From: Paenibacillus tyrphae
GTDB taxonomy: Bacteria; Bacillota; Bacilli; Paenibacillales; NBRC-103111
Direction: 5' to 3'
Assembly: GCF_024158745.1 (NCBI RefSeq)
Contig: NZ_JAMZAW010000002.1
Location: forward strand, 310,001-374,000
Length of the DNA stretch: 64,000 nucleotides
Below, in pieces: positions 8,811-18,082 of this stretch (its first letter is position 1; each line of letters starts with the position of its first letter). The position numbers and the translations under genes are program-made. The notes under the pieces are model-generated. The model worked only from the letters and a program-made list of their open reading frames with translations, did no database searches and was not told the DNA's origin.

Positions 8811-10178
8811 TCAGGCGTGCGGAGCCGACTGCTTCGAGCGGACCGACGTCCAATCCGTACGGTAGAACCGAATGCACAAGGCCAGCGCAAAGGATGCAAG
8901 GAAGGTGTAGAGCGACAGCCAGGCGCCGGTGCTGCCAAGATCCGCGACAAAGGTTAAGACGTAGGCCAGCGGTACAAAGAACAGCCAATTGAGCACCAGT
9001 GACGTCCGCAGCAGGAAGGTTGTGTCGCCCAGACCGCGCAGCGCTCCCGCGTAATAGTTCAACAGCCCGTCGAACAGCTGGAGAAAGGCAGAAATCATGA
9101 TGAGCTTGCCGGCCAGCCGGAATACGGCAGGCTCGCTTGAATACAAGCGCGCCACCGCCTCCGAGAAAACAAACTCAACGATGCCGAGCGCTAGCAAAAA
9201 CAAGCTGCCGAGCACCGCAACGTCGGTACCCATACGCCTTGCCCGCAGCGGTTGCCCCCGTCCGGTCTCCTGTCCGACCAGAATCGTCGCCGTCGCCCCG
9301 AAAGCGAACGCCGGCATAAATCCGAGTCCCATCACATTCAATGCGACTTCGTTGGCGGCCAGCGCCTCGGTACCAAGCCGGGTAACGAACATCGTAAACA
9401 CGAACATGGCCGCGCTCATGGCCAGCTCCTGCATCCCCAGCTTGCCGGATTCGCCGGCGATCAGCCGCGCTTCACTCCCATTGACCGCTACACGCCGCCG
9501 CGTGGCGTAGCGGGCGTGCAGGCGAACGAAGAAGACGTAGGCGCTGCCGAGCAGCCCTAAGCCTTCGCCAATAAAGACCGCCATTCCCGCACCCGCCAAG
9601 CCGACTTCAGGAAATCCGAGCTTGCCGTAGGTCAGCGCATAGGTAAAAAAGATCATGGCCGCGTTTGCGATAATGGACATGATCATCGGAGTGCGCGTAT
9701 CTCCAATCCCCCGGAAAAAGCCATGAAAAATAAAGCTTATCGTAAAACAAGCCACTGCGTACAACCGGAAGCGGAGGTAATTCTCGCCCGTCGATACCAG
9801 CTCCGCAGAGCCTCCCATCAGACGCAAGATCAGGTCCGGTGCCAGCCAACCGACCGCAACGGCCAACAGCGCAACCGCGATGCCGACGTATAGCGCAACA
9901 TACGTCCGGCGGACCGCTTGATCCATTTGTCCGGCCCCGTAATTTTGCGCTACCAAATAATTGATCGAATGCCCGAAGCCCGAGCAAAGTGCCCATGCGT
10001 TATAAGCGACAATATTGGATACGCCGACGACCGCAATGACAAGCGCTCCCATCGGGCCGACCATAATCAGGTTGATCGTACCGGTCACGGTGCCTGAAGC
10101 AAAGGAAATGACGGAAGGAAGCGCAAGTCCGAGTATCCGCCTCCAGTTTTCAAAAAATGCGGCCTGCCGCTTGTTCAT
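8811..10178 (-). CDS. MATE-family multidrug/cation exporter
   Basis: A 455-residue, twelve-helix membrane protein. The first repeat opens with ILGLALPSVISFASGTVTGTINLIMVGPMG, characteristic of the NorM/DinF/MATE family, and the second copy begins near residue 235 (LGMQELAMSAAMFVFTMFV). Family members export organic cations or other toxic compounds using a Na+ or H+ gradient. GAGGACACAGAA precedes the ATG. It stands alone between two unrelated transcription units. Substrate unknown. Confidence 0.9.
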   Translation of the reverse strand: MNKRQAAFFENWRRILGLALPSVISFASGTVTGTINLIMVGPMGALVIAVVGVSNIVAYNAWALCSGFGHSINYLVAQNYGAGQMDQAVRRTYVALYVGIAVALLAVAVGWLAPDLILRLMGGSAELVSTGENYLRFRLYAVACFTISFIFHGFFRGIGDTRTPMIMSIIANAAMIFFTYALTYGKLGFPEVGLAGAGMAVFIGEGLGLLGSAYVFFVRLHARYATRRRVAVNGSEARLIAGESGKLGMQELAMSAAMFVFTMFVTRLGTEALAANEVALNVMGLGFMPAFAFGATATILVGQETGRGQPLRARRMGTDVAVLGSLFLLALGIVEFVFSEAVARLYSSEPAVFRLAGKLIMISAFLQLFDGLLNYYAGALRGLGDTTFLLRTSLVLNWLFFVPLAYVLTFVADLGSTGAWLSLYTFLASFALALCIRFYRTDWTSVRSKQSAPHA

Positions 10179-10316
10179 TTCTGTGTCCTCGGTTGATATG
10201 AGAATTTTAACCTATCTCTTCCCATTGTGCCTGAATTTGCCGAACTGAACAAGGGAGAAAATACTATAGTCTTTTCTTCCTATTCCAAGGCAGATTTTGC
10301 CGCTTTCGTTCCTATG

Positions 10317-10347
10317 TAAAACGGCCCGGCGTAAATCCGCCGGGCCG
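10317..10347 (-). terminator. Intrinsic terminator after the DUF2334 gene
   Basis: A perfect 10-bp GC stem (CGGCCCGGCG with CGCCGGGCCG, 6-base loop) followed on the minus strand by TTTTAC. Confidence 0.75.
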
Positions 10348-10418
10348 GGTAACAGCTCAATGAAATGAAAAGATGCAATATGATAGCTGACGCTCTGTAG
10401 TACTTTTCCATAGCTTGC

Positions 10419-12320
10419 TTATTTGCTTTGGTAAGACAGGGCAAAATCCAAGGTGCCGCCAGAGCGGTCGATCAATACAAGGTCGCCTTTTCCATTGCCG
10501 TCGGCGTCCCGGACCATCAGATTAACGCCTTTTCCCTGCGTCCCCCACGGCCCGAAGGTGGAAAGCAGCTTCCACTCCCGGTCCTCGTCCCTTGAATAGA
10601 CGGTGCAGCGCATCGTCTTCGGGTCCCAGCGGAGCGCGTCTTCCCGGCCGTCCCCGTTGAAGTCCCCGAGGCGGATCAAGCCGTCTTCATTCGGGAGACC
10701 GAGATCCACACGGGTCAGCTTCCACGTCATGTCGACGATGTCCGGCTGAAGCTGAATGCCACCCGAGGCGCCGTCTTTAGAAGCAAACAGCGCGGGGCCG
10801 CCCTCCATGCGAACCTGAAGCTCCTGATTCATTTCGCTTCGGAGCTTATACGGTTTAATCGGCTTCAGCTCCTTCCCCCGGATTCGCCAGCCGTATAGTT
10901 GAAGCTTATCCTTCGTTAGTCCGGCCACAACCACTTCGCCGTTCGATAACGGGAGCGTGTATAGGGAGCTCCAAGCTTTCGCTTCAATTTTCCAGCTCTG
11001 CGCCAGACGGAACTGCCGCCCGTCCGATACGTAGCGGTCCAAGCGCCCGCCCGGATTCGCCGTCCAGAAGCTGCATGGCCCTTCCGCATCTTTGCCGCTG
11101 ACGGCGGCGGCAGCCCCGTTCGCATATCCCGCCTGCCCCCATCGCACCGGCGCCGGTTGCGCCTCATTGCGCAGTCCCTTGTACCGGCCGGGAATTACGC
11201 TGATCTCCCCATTCGCCGCATTCCACTGTATCGTATCGGCTTGCCCGTCGCCGTCGGCATCTTCGAGATAAACGTTCTGTTTGCCGCCCGGCAGCAGCTT
11301 GACGCTTTGAGCAGGCGTAAACGGAACATAGTCGTGGATGGAATGGAAGGCATACCCTTTCGCCCGGAGACCGGCGATGAGCTTTTGCAGCACGCTTTTA
11401 TTCTGCTCGGGGTATCGATATTCCGGAAGGCCGTCCCGCATGACCGGTTCGCCTCCCGGATCCAGGACGGGGGTCAAGTATTTAAACTCAAGAAAGGGAT
11501 GATAAAAAAAGGAAGCCACGTGATTCGATTGACCGACCCGGTCCACAATCATTTTCTCATCTTTATTATAAGGGATGTAGTCGTAAGGTGTCGGAACGTA
11601 AGCCGCGCCAAGCGTCGGACTGCCGTAGCCGGAATTGCGCTGATTCCAATAAAAGACGCCTTCGGCATTGCGGTGAGACTGTACCTCCGCCTGATAGTTC
11701 AGGCCGAAGTAGGAGCGGAACACCCGATCCTGTTCGGCGGTGGTCCGGTAATGCGGCGCCTCCCAAAACTGCGGCTTCAGTCCCGCTCGCTCGAATATCG
11801 CAAGCCCGTCTTTGATTCGCTGCTCCGCATACGATGCCTTCATCGTTTCTTCCGCATCCTCCACTTGAAACTCGTTGCCGATCCCTGATTCGTGGTGGCC
11901 GTCATCCCGGCGCACGCTGCCGACTTGGTGCGTATAGCCGTGCATGCCAATGACCGCGCCGCTGTCCGAAGCCTGTTGGAGCACCTTGCGAAAAGCGGCC
12001 GCGTACGGGTTAGCCTCCTGGTCAAGCGGTACGTCGTACCGCGATCCGTCCGGGGGCAGATTGATCCAGCGGGGAATCACCGCCATATGATACGCCACCT
12101 TCTGATCGCGCAAATATTCCAGCACGGTTCTCAGCTTCCCAAGCTCCTCAAGCGAAGCATATTGTCCGCCGGGACCGATGTCCTCCAGACGCATTAAGAC
12201 GAATTTAGGCGTACGAGCCTCGCCTTCTACGGTAAAAATCCGATACGCCGACAGCAGCAGCGTAAGCGCAATTAAAGAAACAACAAAACGTAGCCATTTC
12301 GAATGGCGTAAATAGGTCAT
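10419..12320 (-). CDS. Secreted or membrane-tethered DUF2334 polysaccharide deacetylase-like protein
   Basis: A 633-residue protein with an N-terminal membrane segment (LRFVVSLIALTLLLSAYRIF). A DUF2334 domain follows (about 40-340), starting FVLMRLEDIGPGGQYASLEE and carrying the metal-site-like pattern AVIPRW...GMHGYTHQ...YHPFLEF of deacetylase-fold enzymes. The C-terminal half has three Asp-rich, FG-GAP/EF-hand-like repeats (DADGDGQAD, GDFNGDGREDAL, DADGNGKGDL) that may bind calcium or form a propeller. The chosen ATG (12320) starts at the natural signal-anchor; the open frame extends 87 codons further without a signal. Substrate is probably a surface polysaccharide (inference). Confidence 0.75.
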   Translation of the reverse strand: MTYLRHSKWLRFVVSLIALTLLLSAYRIFTVEGEARTPKFVLMRLEDIGPGGQYASLEELGKLRTVLEYLRDQKVAYHMAVIPRWINLPPDGSRYDVPLDQEANPYAAAFRKVLQQASDSGAVIGMHGYTHQVGSVRRDDGHHESGIGNEFQVEDAEETMKASYAEQRIKDGLAIFERAGLKPQFWEAPHYRTTAEQDRVFRSYFGLNYQAEVQSHRNAEGVFYWNQRNSGYGSPTLGAAYVPTPYDYIPYNKDEKMIVDRVGQSNHVASFFYHPFLEFKYLTPVLDPGGEPVMRDGLPEYRYPEQNKSVLQKLIAGLRAKGYAFHSIHDYVPFTPAQSVKLLPGGKQNVYLEDADGDGQADTIQWNAANGEISVIPGRYKGLRNEAQPAPVRWGQAGYANGAAAAVSGKDAEGPCSFWTANPGGRLDRYVSDGRQFRLAQSWKIEAKAWSSLYTLPLSNGEVVVAGLTKDKLQLYGWRIRGKELKPIKPYKLRSEMNQELQVRMEGGPALFASKDGASGGIQLQPDIVDMTWKLTRVDLGLPNEDGLIRLGDFNGDGREDALRWDPKTMRCTVYSRDEDREWKLLSTFGPWGTQGKGVNLMVRDADGNGKGDLVLIDRSGGTLDFALSYQSK

Positions 12321-12533
12321 TGGGTGTCCGGAGCTCCCTTCTTGCTGCGTAAATCTACACCCGAATTGTACCAGATTTCCCGCCGGGCGAGTATGTTTTT
12401 TTGCAGCGATAGGGCCGAAAGCATTGTTTATTCGCCATTTTTTTCTCCTCTCCCTGCCGACGGACCTAAACGGATCTGCGCCGCTCGAATCATATGAAGA
12501 ACGAAAAATCCAAGAGAGGGGTGCTTTCGACGC

Positions 12534-12725
12534 ATGGAAAATCAACTGCAAGCGATAACAAAAGAGCTGACGGACCTGCATAAACGGTATGCCGGAATTT
12601 CCCTAAGCTTTGCCGCCCTTGAGCGGAAATTGTCAGCCATGGAACACCGCATGTCTACGCTTGAAACCGAATTTGCGAGGCAAGTCCCCTTTCTGCCGGA
12701 AGAAACCGGCGCGCCAGCCCACTAA
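12534..12725 (+). CDS. Small coiled-coil protein of unknown function
   Basis: 63 residues, mostly amphipathic helix with heptad spacing (LTDLHKRYAGISLSFAALER, LSAMEHRMSTLET). GAGAGGGG lies about 11 bases before the ATG. It is divergent from the DUF2334 gene. No family recognised. It could be a genuine small protein or a chance frame. Confidence 0.45.
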   Translation: MENQLQAITKELTDLHKRYAGISLSFAALERKLSAMEHRMSTLETEFARQVPFLPEETGAPAH

Positions 12726-13094
12726 AGGCACCTTCAGCCGCTATTTTCCATCATCCGTATCTTTATCCCGCCAAAGAAAGAAACTCTTCCCCCCTGTCGT
12801 CCGGAGGCTTGCGACTGATGCGCAAGCTTCCATGCGCAGCTTGTCCCTCCTCCGTTGCCTGTTTTCAAAATAAAGACTACACGCCGTTTCCCTCTGCAAA
12901 AGTCCGCTATCCAAGGCTTGGCATTTACTTCCCGATTCGACGCGCTATATAATGAAATGGCCGCTTCTCCGCGCCATTACCAGCCGTAAGAGCTCGTTTG
13001 GAAGCCGGCTTGGCACTTACGCTCCGAAGCACCTGACCCCCGTTCGGATTGCCTTCGGGCCTTTTTTTAATCTGTTACGATGGGGGCAAGCATG
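12726..13094 (+). other. Gene-free interval with an orphan promoter-like site and hairpins
   Basis: No convincing reading frame. TATAAT at 12948-12953 has a weak -35 (TTTACT, 12924-12929, 18-bp spacing). Downstream are two small stems (AATGGC/GCCATT near 12955-12982, GTAAG/CTTAC near 12987-13021) and a CCCG/CGGG hairpin before a run of seven T at about 13062-13068. A short non-coding transcript ending there is possible. I do not recognise it as a known RNA class. Confidence 0.3.
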
Positions 13095-13100
13095 GTATAA
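13095..13100 (+). promoter_or_regulatory. -10 box for the PAS/LytTR histidine kinase gene
   Basis: Consensus TATAAT 35 bp before the start codon at 13135. No good -35 was found, so an activator or extended contacts may be needed. Confidence 0.5.
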
Positions 13101-13134
13101 TGAATCGAATGTGACAGGCAGGTGATATCAAAAT

Positions 13135-14679
13135 ATGCAAAAAATCCCAGTCATTCGTGATAAAAAAAGTTCTGACATCACCATCATCTCTTCTGATGAA
13201 GTCGTTAAAATCGAATGCGTACGGGACAAAGAATATATCATTCATACGGTTTCCGATAAATATTACTGGGCAGCGTCGCTGGAAGCTTTCGAAGAATGGC
13301 TGTACGAGGAGGGCTTTCGCCTGATCGATCAGATGAATGTGGTCAATATGAACCACGTAACGGAGTACGAGCCGCGCAAAGGAATCGTCACATTGCAGCA
13401 CGGTCCTACGCCCCATTATAAAACCGCTTCCGCCGCCTGGATTCACGGCGAGCATATTACGAACGTCATGAATCTTCTGGGAAAGATGAAGGATCTCGAC
13501 AAAGGCATCATCGACGACGAAGCCGATCGCATTTTCGAGAACGTGCTGGCCCAAGAAGAGGATCATCGGTTCGCCCGGTCTTACGCGATGATCAAAGCGC
13601 TGTACGACAAGAAAAAGACCGAACTGCTGCTCGAAGAAAGCGAGCTGCGCTATAAATCGCTGTTCGAACACAATCCCGATCCGATCTGCTCGCTGAACCT
13701 TGCGGGCCTCATTACGAGCGTCAATCCCGCCATGTTCGGCGTCACCGGCTATGCGGAAGCGGAATTGCTTCACCGCACGATCAATCCGCTTATTTTCCCG
13801 GAAGATTACATGCGGTGGCTCGACCATTTCGAGGAAACGCTCAACGGCATGACTCCTCATTATGAGATTACGTTTGTACGCAAGGACGGCACCCCGGTCG
13901 AGCTCAGCGTATTTAACTTCCCGATCTTCGTCAACAAACAAATTGCCGGCGTTTACATGATCGGTCAAGACATCAGCGAGCGCAAGCGGGCCGAGGAAAT
14001 GATTCTCCGCTCCGAGAAGCTGTCGATCGTCGGCCAGTTAGCCGCCGGAGTCGCTCATGAAATCCGCAATCCGCTAACCTCGCTCAAAGGCTTCGTCCAA
14101 CTGCTCCAAAGCAAGGTAAGCGGCTACGATAATTACTTCGAAATCATGATCGACGAGCTGGAGCGGATCAATTTTATCGTCAGCGAATTTCTGGTCATCG
14201 CGAAACCGCAAGTCGTCAAGTACCAGCCGAAGAACGCCTTTGCCATTCTGGAAAATACGATTATGCTGCTCGGCTCTCAAGCCATGATCCATAATGTCGA
14301 CATCGTCACGGAAGCGGACCCCGATCTTCCCGAAATCAATTGCGACGAGAATCAAATCAAGCAGGTATTTATCAATATTCTGAACAACTCCATCGATGCC
14401 ATGCCGGAAGGCGGACAAATCCGCGCCGAATTCCGCAAAATGGAGGGCGGAAAGCTGTTGATGCGGTTTACCGATCAAGGCTGCGGCATTCCGGAAGACC
14501 GAATTCCCCGACTGGGGGAACCGTTCTATACGACGAAGGAGAAAGGTACCGGACTCGGTCTCATGGTCACCTTTAAAATTATCGAAAATCACGGGGGCAG
14601 CATGAAGATAAGCAGCGAGCAGGGAAAAGGTACGACTGTAGACATTTATATGCAAGGCGTCCGAAGGATCCGGTCTTAG
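13135..14679 (+). CDS. PAS-domain sensor histidine kinase with LytTR-like N-terminus
   Basis: A 514-residue soluble kinase with no membrane segment. Residues about 10-90 look like a LytTR domain (VVKIECVRDKEYIIHTV, then EEGFRLIDQMNVVNMNHV, matching the GF.R....VN..HI core of that DNA-binding family). A PAS domain follows (about 165-285, LFEHNPDPICSLN...GQDISERKRAEE), then HisKA (VAHEIRNPLTSLKG, His near 312) and HATPase (NILNNSIDAMPEGG, DQGCGI, GTGLGLMV). The kinase half resembles Bacillus KinA/KinE sporulation kinases. A LytTR module fused upstream of a kinase is unusual. AGGTGAT precedes the ATG. No cognate regulator adjoins it. Confidence 0.85.
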   Translation: MQKIPVIRDKKSSDITIISSDEVVKIECVRDKEYIIHTVSDKYYWAASLEAFEEWLYEEGFRLIDQMNVVNMNHVTEYEPRKGIVTLQHGPTPHYKTASAAWIHGEHITNVMNLLGKMKDLDKGIIDDEADRIFENVLAQEEDHRFARSYAMIKALYDKKKTELLLEESELRYKSLFEHNPDPICSLNLAGLITSVNPAMFGVTGYAEAELLHRTINPLIFPEDYMRWLDHFEETLNGMTPHYEITFVRKDGTPVELSVFNFPIFVNKQIAGVYMIGQDISERKRAEEMILRSEKLSIVGQLAAGVAHEIRNPLTSLKGFVQLLQSKVSGYDNYFEIMIDELERINFIVSEFLVIAKPQVVKYQPKNAFAILENTIMLLGSQAMIHNVDIVTEADPDLPEINCDENQIKQVFINILNNSIDAMPEGGQIRAEFRKMEGGKLLMRFTDQGCGIPEDRIPRLGEPFYTTKEKGTGLGLMVTFKIIENHGGSMKISSEQGKGTTVDIYMQGVRRIRS

Positions 14680-14706
14680 TAAGCGAGACGGGAGTCCGAT
14701 ATAAGC

Positions 14707-14748
14707 AAACAGCCTTTCGATTCCGACGGGATTCGAAAGGCTGTTTTT
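14707..14748. terminator. Bidirectional terminator between convergent genes
   Basis: A 13-14 bp stem (AACAGCCTTTCGA with TCGAAAGGCTGTT) lies between convergent genes, with TTTTT following on the plus strand. Confidence 0.8.
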
Positions 14749-14767
14749 CGTTGTGCTGCGGCGCCGC

Positions 14768-16717
14768 TTATTGTTTGAGCGTGGTAATGTATCGTTTGGC
14801 CAGGCCGCTTGGCGTATCAAACGCTTCGTAAACACGGATCGTAAACGGATTTTCGAGCTGCTCCGTTTTCGCGGTGAAGGTCAAAATCTGCTTGCCTGTA
14901 ATCAGCTTGTTCGGACCGGTAAACGGACCTTCGGCCGTGCCAAGCATGCGTCCTTGCGAATCCACCAGCTCCATATATAGCCTGGAGAAGTTCTGGTCAA
15001 CCACGACGTTGTCGGTCTGCTTCACATCCAGCGTAAACGACAGCTTGTAGCCATAGGACAGACCGGTCAATCCAGGAGCGGTTGTAGCGGACAATGTCCA
15101 ATCGACAATTTTCAGATCAAACGGATACATGGCGAAGGTATCTCCCGCCGTCTCGCTGCTTGCAGCCGTCTGCAGCGAAGCGATCGTGCTCGTATAAGGA
15201 GCCGCGGACTGCGTATCCAACAGCTTGATCGTCAGCTGCTTGCCGTTCTCCGTCTTCGGCACGTTGAACGAATAATTCACGACGTAGCTCATGTTCGGGT
15301 TCAGTGCAGCCGTGACCCCGGATTGCCGCGCACCGGCATAAGCGGCTCCGTCGCTACCGACGATCTCGGTCTGGAAAGCGGGCACGGGAACCGGCTTGTC
15401 GCTCTTGTTCGTGATCCGGAATTTGGCGACTACCGAATGAAAGCCGTTGTCACCCTCATGAAGATGCATTTCCATCAGGGTCACTTCCGTATTGGCATTG
15501 ATCATCTTATTCACCGGATCGAAGATGATGGGGCTGCCGATCCGGTAAGAAATCGCAGGTGTCGTATCCGTCTGCGCACTACCCGGAACCGCAATCTGCA
15601 CGCGGCCGACGTCAAATCCCGTTGCCGTTGTCGGCGCGCCCTGTCCTCCCCCGGAAACGAACGTTTCAGTCGACGTAACGAATAAGCAGGTCAGCGTCAC
15701 GTTGTTTTCGACCGGAATAGCGAAATGAATATATTTTTTCTCTCCAGCATCGACCGTCACGGCGCCATGCTCCGTACGGCTGCCGGTATACGTCTTCTTC
15801 TCCGATTGCCCGTCGATACGGAATTCAGGTACCGTTTCCCGCCCGACGCCAGGGTTTTCCACCAATAAGGTGACGAGCGCCACCGGACCGGTTCCTGCTC
15901 CCGCTTCCGTTCCTTCAGCATCCGGTGCAACTGCAGGAGCCCCGGTCGGAGCGCCAGGCGCTCCGCCGGACGCACCCGCCGCACCGCCGGGAGCTGCCGA
16001 AGCCCCTCCCGCTTCCGGCGAGGATGCGCCACCGGAGGTCACCCCAGACGCCGCTCCCGCGGAAGTTCCGCCGGACGGCGTGCCGGAAGCTCCCGCAGAA
16101 GCTCCGCTTATCGGATACTGTACCTTGATAGCCGCAGGGGTATAGCGCAGGCTGGAATTTAAGCCCGGAATCGTAAACGCTTCTCCCCATCCCTTCGGCT
16201 CGGCAGCTTTATCCGCTCCTGCCGCCGACGCGTACCATACTTGCCTCGCGCCTAGCGGAATCGTCAGCAGGTTCGTTTCCTTTTTCGGATAAACATACTC
16301 ATCCACATTGACGAAGGAAAGCTCCGACAGTTTAATCGCCGGCGTGCCCTCGATGACGGTCATATACACGAGCTCGCCGATTTCGCCTGGCTCCAACGCC
16401 GTCTTGTTCCCAGCGCTCGCCTTCAGCGTATATTGAACTCCGCCCGTCGTGCGGACGTGCAGCTGGTGATCGGGAATCCGCGTTTTCTGCGTTCCTCCGT
16501 TATACAAGCGAACGGATGCGCCTATGCGTGTGCCGCCGGCGGTCGTTTCGATCGCCAGACTTTTCACCGCGGCACGGATCGAATCCGTTAAGCCGAAGTT
16601 GCTCGGAGCGGCCACAGTCGCTTGGGTCGTATCGGCCGCAAGCGCCGGCAGATTTGCCGGAAGGAGTGTCGTCCCGATTATGACGAAGGTTAGCGCTGTT
16701 TTCCAAGGTTGTTTCAT
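14768..16717 (-). CDS. Secreted protein of the RND exporter operon, unknown function
   Basis: A 649-residue protein with a signal peptide (cleavage near LPALAADT), several beta-rich Ig-like modules, and a low-complexity Gly/Ala/Pro/Ser linker at about residues 200-275. Two or three modules repeat the theme of a hydrophobic strand plus VNYSFNVPKTENG-type stretches. AAGGAGGAATC precedes the ATG. It lies 27 bp downstream of the membrane-fusion protein gene, so it is co-expressed with the exporter. It might act outside the membrane as an accessory or cargo-related factor (inference). Not a recognised family. Confidence 0.6.
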   Translation of the reverse strand: MKQPWKTALTFVIIGTTLLPANLPALAADTTQATVAAPSNFGLTDSIRAAVKSLAIETTAGGTRIGASVRLYNGGTQKTRIPDHQLHVRTTGGVQYTLKASAGNKTALEPGEIGELVYMTVIEGTPAIKLSELSFVNVDEYVYPKKETNLLTIPLGARQVWYASAAGADKAAEPKGWGEAFTIPGLNSSLRYTPAAIKVQYPISGASAGASGTPSGGTSAGAASGVTSGGASSPEAGGASAAPGGAAGASGGAPGAPTGAPAVAPDAEGTEAGAGTGPVALVTLLVENPGVGRETVPEFRIDGQSEKKTYTGSRTEHGAVTVDAGEKKYIHFAIPVENNVTLTCLFVTSTETFVSGGGQGAPTTATGFDVGRVQIAVPGSAQTDTTPAISYRIGSPIIFDPVNKMINANTEVTLMEMHLHEGDNGFHSVVAKFRITNKSDKPVPVPAFQTEIVGSDGAAYAGARQSGVTAALNPNMSYVVNYSFNVPKTENGKQLTIKLLDTQSAAPYTSTIASLQTAASSETAGDTFAMYPFDLKIVDWTLSATTAPGLTGLSYGYKLSFTLDVKQTDNVVVDQNFSRLYMELVDSQGRMLGTAEGPFTGPNKLITGKQILTFTAKTEQLENPFTIRVYEAFDTPSGLAKRYITTLKQ

Positions 16718-16744
16718 CGATGATTCCTCCTTATCCAGTCGATC

Positions 16745-18061
16745 TTATTTTTTAGCCGGCTCTTGGGCCGCAGGAGCGGGCTGGCCTTGGGGGGCCGGTT
16801 TGGCCACCTCCACCTTCTGGCCGTCCTTCAGTTGATGCTGCCCGCTCGTTACGATTTGCTCTCCTTCCTTGACGCCTTCCAGTACTTCCTGATAAGCGTC
16901 GCTGATGCGTCCCAGCTTGATTTTACGCTTCTGGACCGTATCCCCTTGAAGCACGAAGACGAACGAATTCGATTCTTCGCGGACAATGCTGAGCGTCGGC
17001 ACGGCGGCAACCTGCTCCTCCCCCTCGGTGGTGAGTTGAACCATGGCCCGGGTACCCGGTTTCAGCTTCTGATCCGGATTCTGGACTTCCAGTTCCAGAG
17101 AATATGATTTGGTGGCTGCGCTCATGACGTTCGATAAAAACGTAATTTTGGCCATGCCTTTATCGGCCGGATGATCCGGGCTGTAGTAGGCAAGCTCCTG
17201 CTTGTTTTTGACCAGCTCATACGACGGCTCCGACAGCTCGACCTTTAGCTTGATCGGATCGATCTGCTGGACTTGCCCTATCTTGCCGTTAGGCGAGACG
17301 GTCCCGCCAAGCTCTATCGTATAATCCGTCAGCACCCCGCTGACAGGCGCTTTGACGTCATAATTCTCAAGCGACCGCTGAGCCTCTTCCAAGCTGATCC
17401 GCGAGGACTCCACCTCCGTCTGCTGGTCGGCCAGCGAATTCGTTTTGTCCAGGGCTGTCAGCTTGTTGCGCTGCGCCTGCACATCCATGCGGGCATTCTT
17501 CAGCGCCTGCTCGGCCTGTTCCACCTGCCGCTGCGTTGCTGCGCCGGCGTCAAAATCGTTGCGCATTTTGTTGTAGTCTTTCTCCGCGTCGCTAACCTTC
17601 TGCTCCGCCTTCGTAATCTCGTCCTGCAAATTGCGGCGGGAATTGGCGTTGTCCTCCACTGTTTTCGCAAGCGTCTGTTCCGAGCTCTTCAGCTTGACCT
17701 GGCTTTTCCTCAAGGTCGATTCGGCCTCGCGATTGTCGATTCGGAACAACACCTCGCCCGCCTGCACAACATCTCCGCGTTTCTTCAAGACTTGCGTAAT
17801 CTGACCGCTCGCCTTCGGAATAACGTCCATGGCGGACATCCCCACCACTTCCGCCACCTGCTCGCGCGGATCGCTTATTTTGCGCTTGGCGATTGCCTCC
17901 GTCTTCACCGGGCGGTTATCCAGCTTGAGGTCAACCGTGGATTCTCCCTTGGCGCCCGGGGCCGAGCAGCCTGCCGCAAGCAGGGCGGCCGCTGCCAATA
18001 AGGCGAAGACCCGAAGCGTGAGGACTTTCTTCATCGCAACGTCTTTTCTAACCTTTCTCAT
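16745..18061 (-). CDS. RND efflux membrane-fusion (adaptor) lipoprotein
   Basis: 438 residues. A lipobox (LLAAGC) anchors it to the outer membrane face. A biotinyl-lipoyl half-motif (ASGQITQVLKKRGDVVQAGE) is followed by a long coiled-coil hairpin (about 115-215), the second lipoyl half (DVKAPVSGVL) and a beta-barrel domain with LKPGTRAMVQL. It should link the RND pump at 18083-21193 to its substrate pathway. AAGGAGGAGG precedes the ATG and the two genes are 21 bp apart. The C-terminus is Pro/Ala/Gln-rich. Comparable pairs in Gram-positives export surfactants or peptides (SwrC-like). Confidence 0.88.
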   Translation of the reverse strand: MRKVRKDVAMKKVLTLRVFALLAAAALLAAGCSAPGAKGESTVDLKLDNRPVKTEAIAKRKISDPREQVAEVVGMSAMDVIPKASGQITQVLKKRGDVVQAGEVLFRIDNREAESTLRKSQVKLKSSEQTLAKTVEDNANSRRNLQDEITKAEQKVSDAEKDYNKMRNDFDAGAATQRQVEQAEQALKNARMDVQAQRNKLTALDKTNSLADQQTEVESSRISLEEAQRSLENYDVKAPVSGVLTDYTIELGGTVSPNGKIGQVQQIDPIKLKVELSEPSYELVKNKQELAYYSPDHPADKGMAKITFLSNVMSAATKSYSLELEVQNPDQKLKPGTRAMVQLTTEGEEQVAAVPTLSIVREESNSFVFVLQGDTVQKRKIKLGRISDAYQEVLEGVKEGEQIVTSGQHQLKDGQKVEVAKPAPQGQPAPAAQEPAKK

Positions 18062-18082
18062 CTTTCCGTGCCTCCTCCTTCG

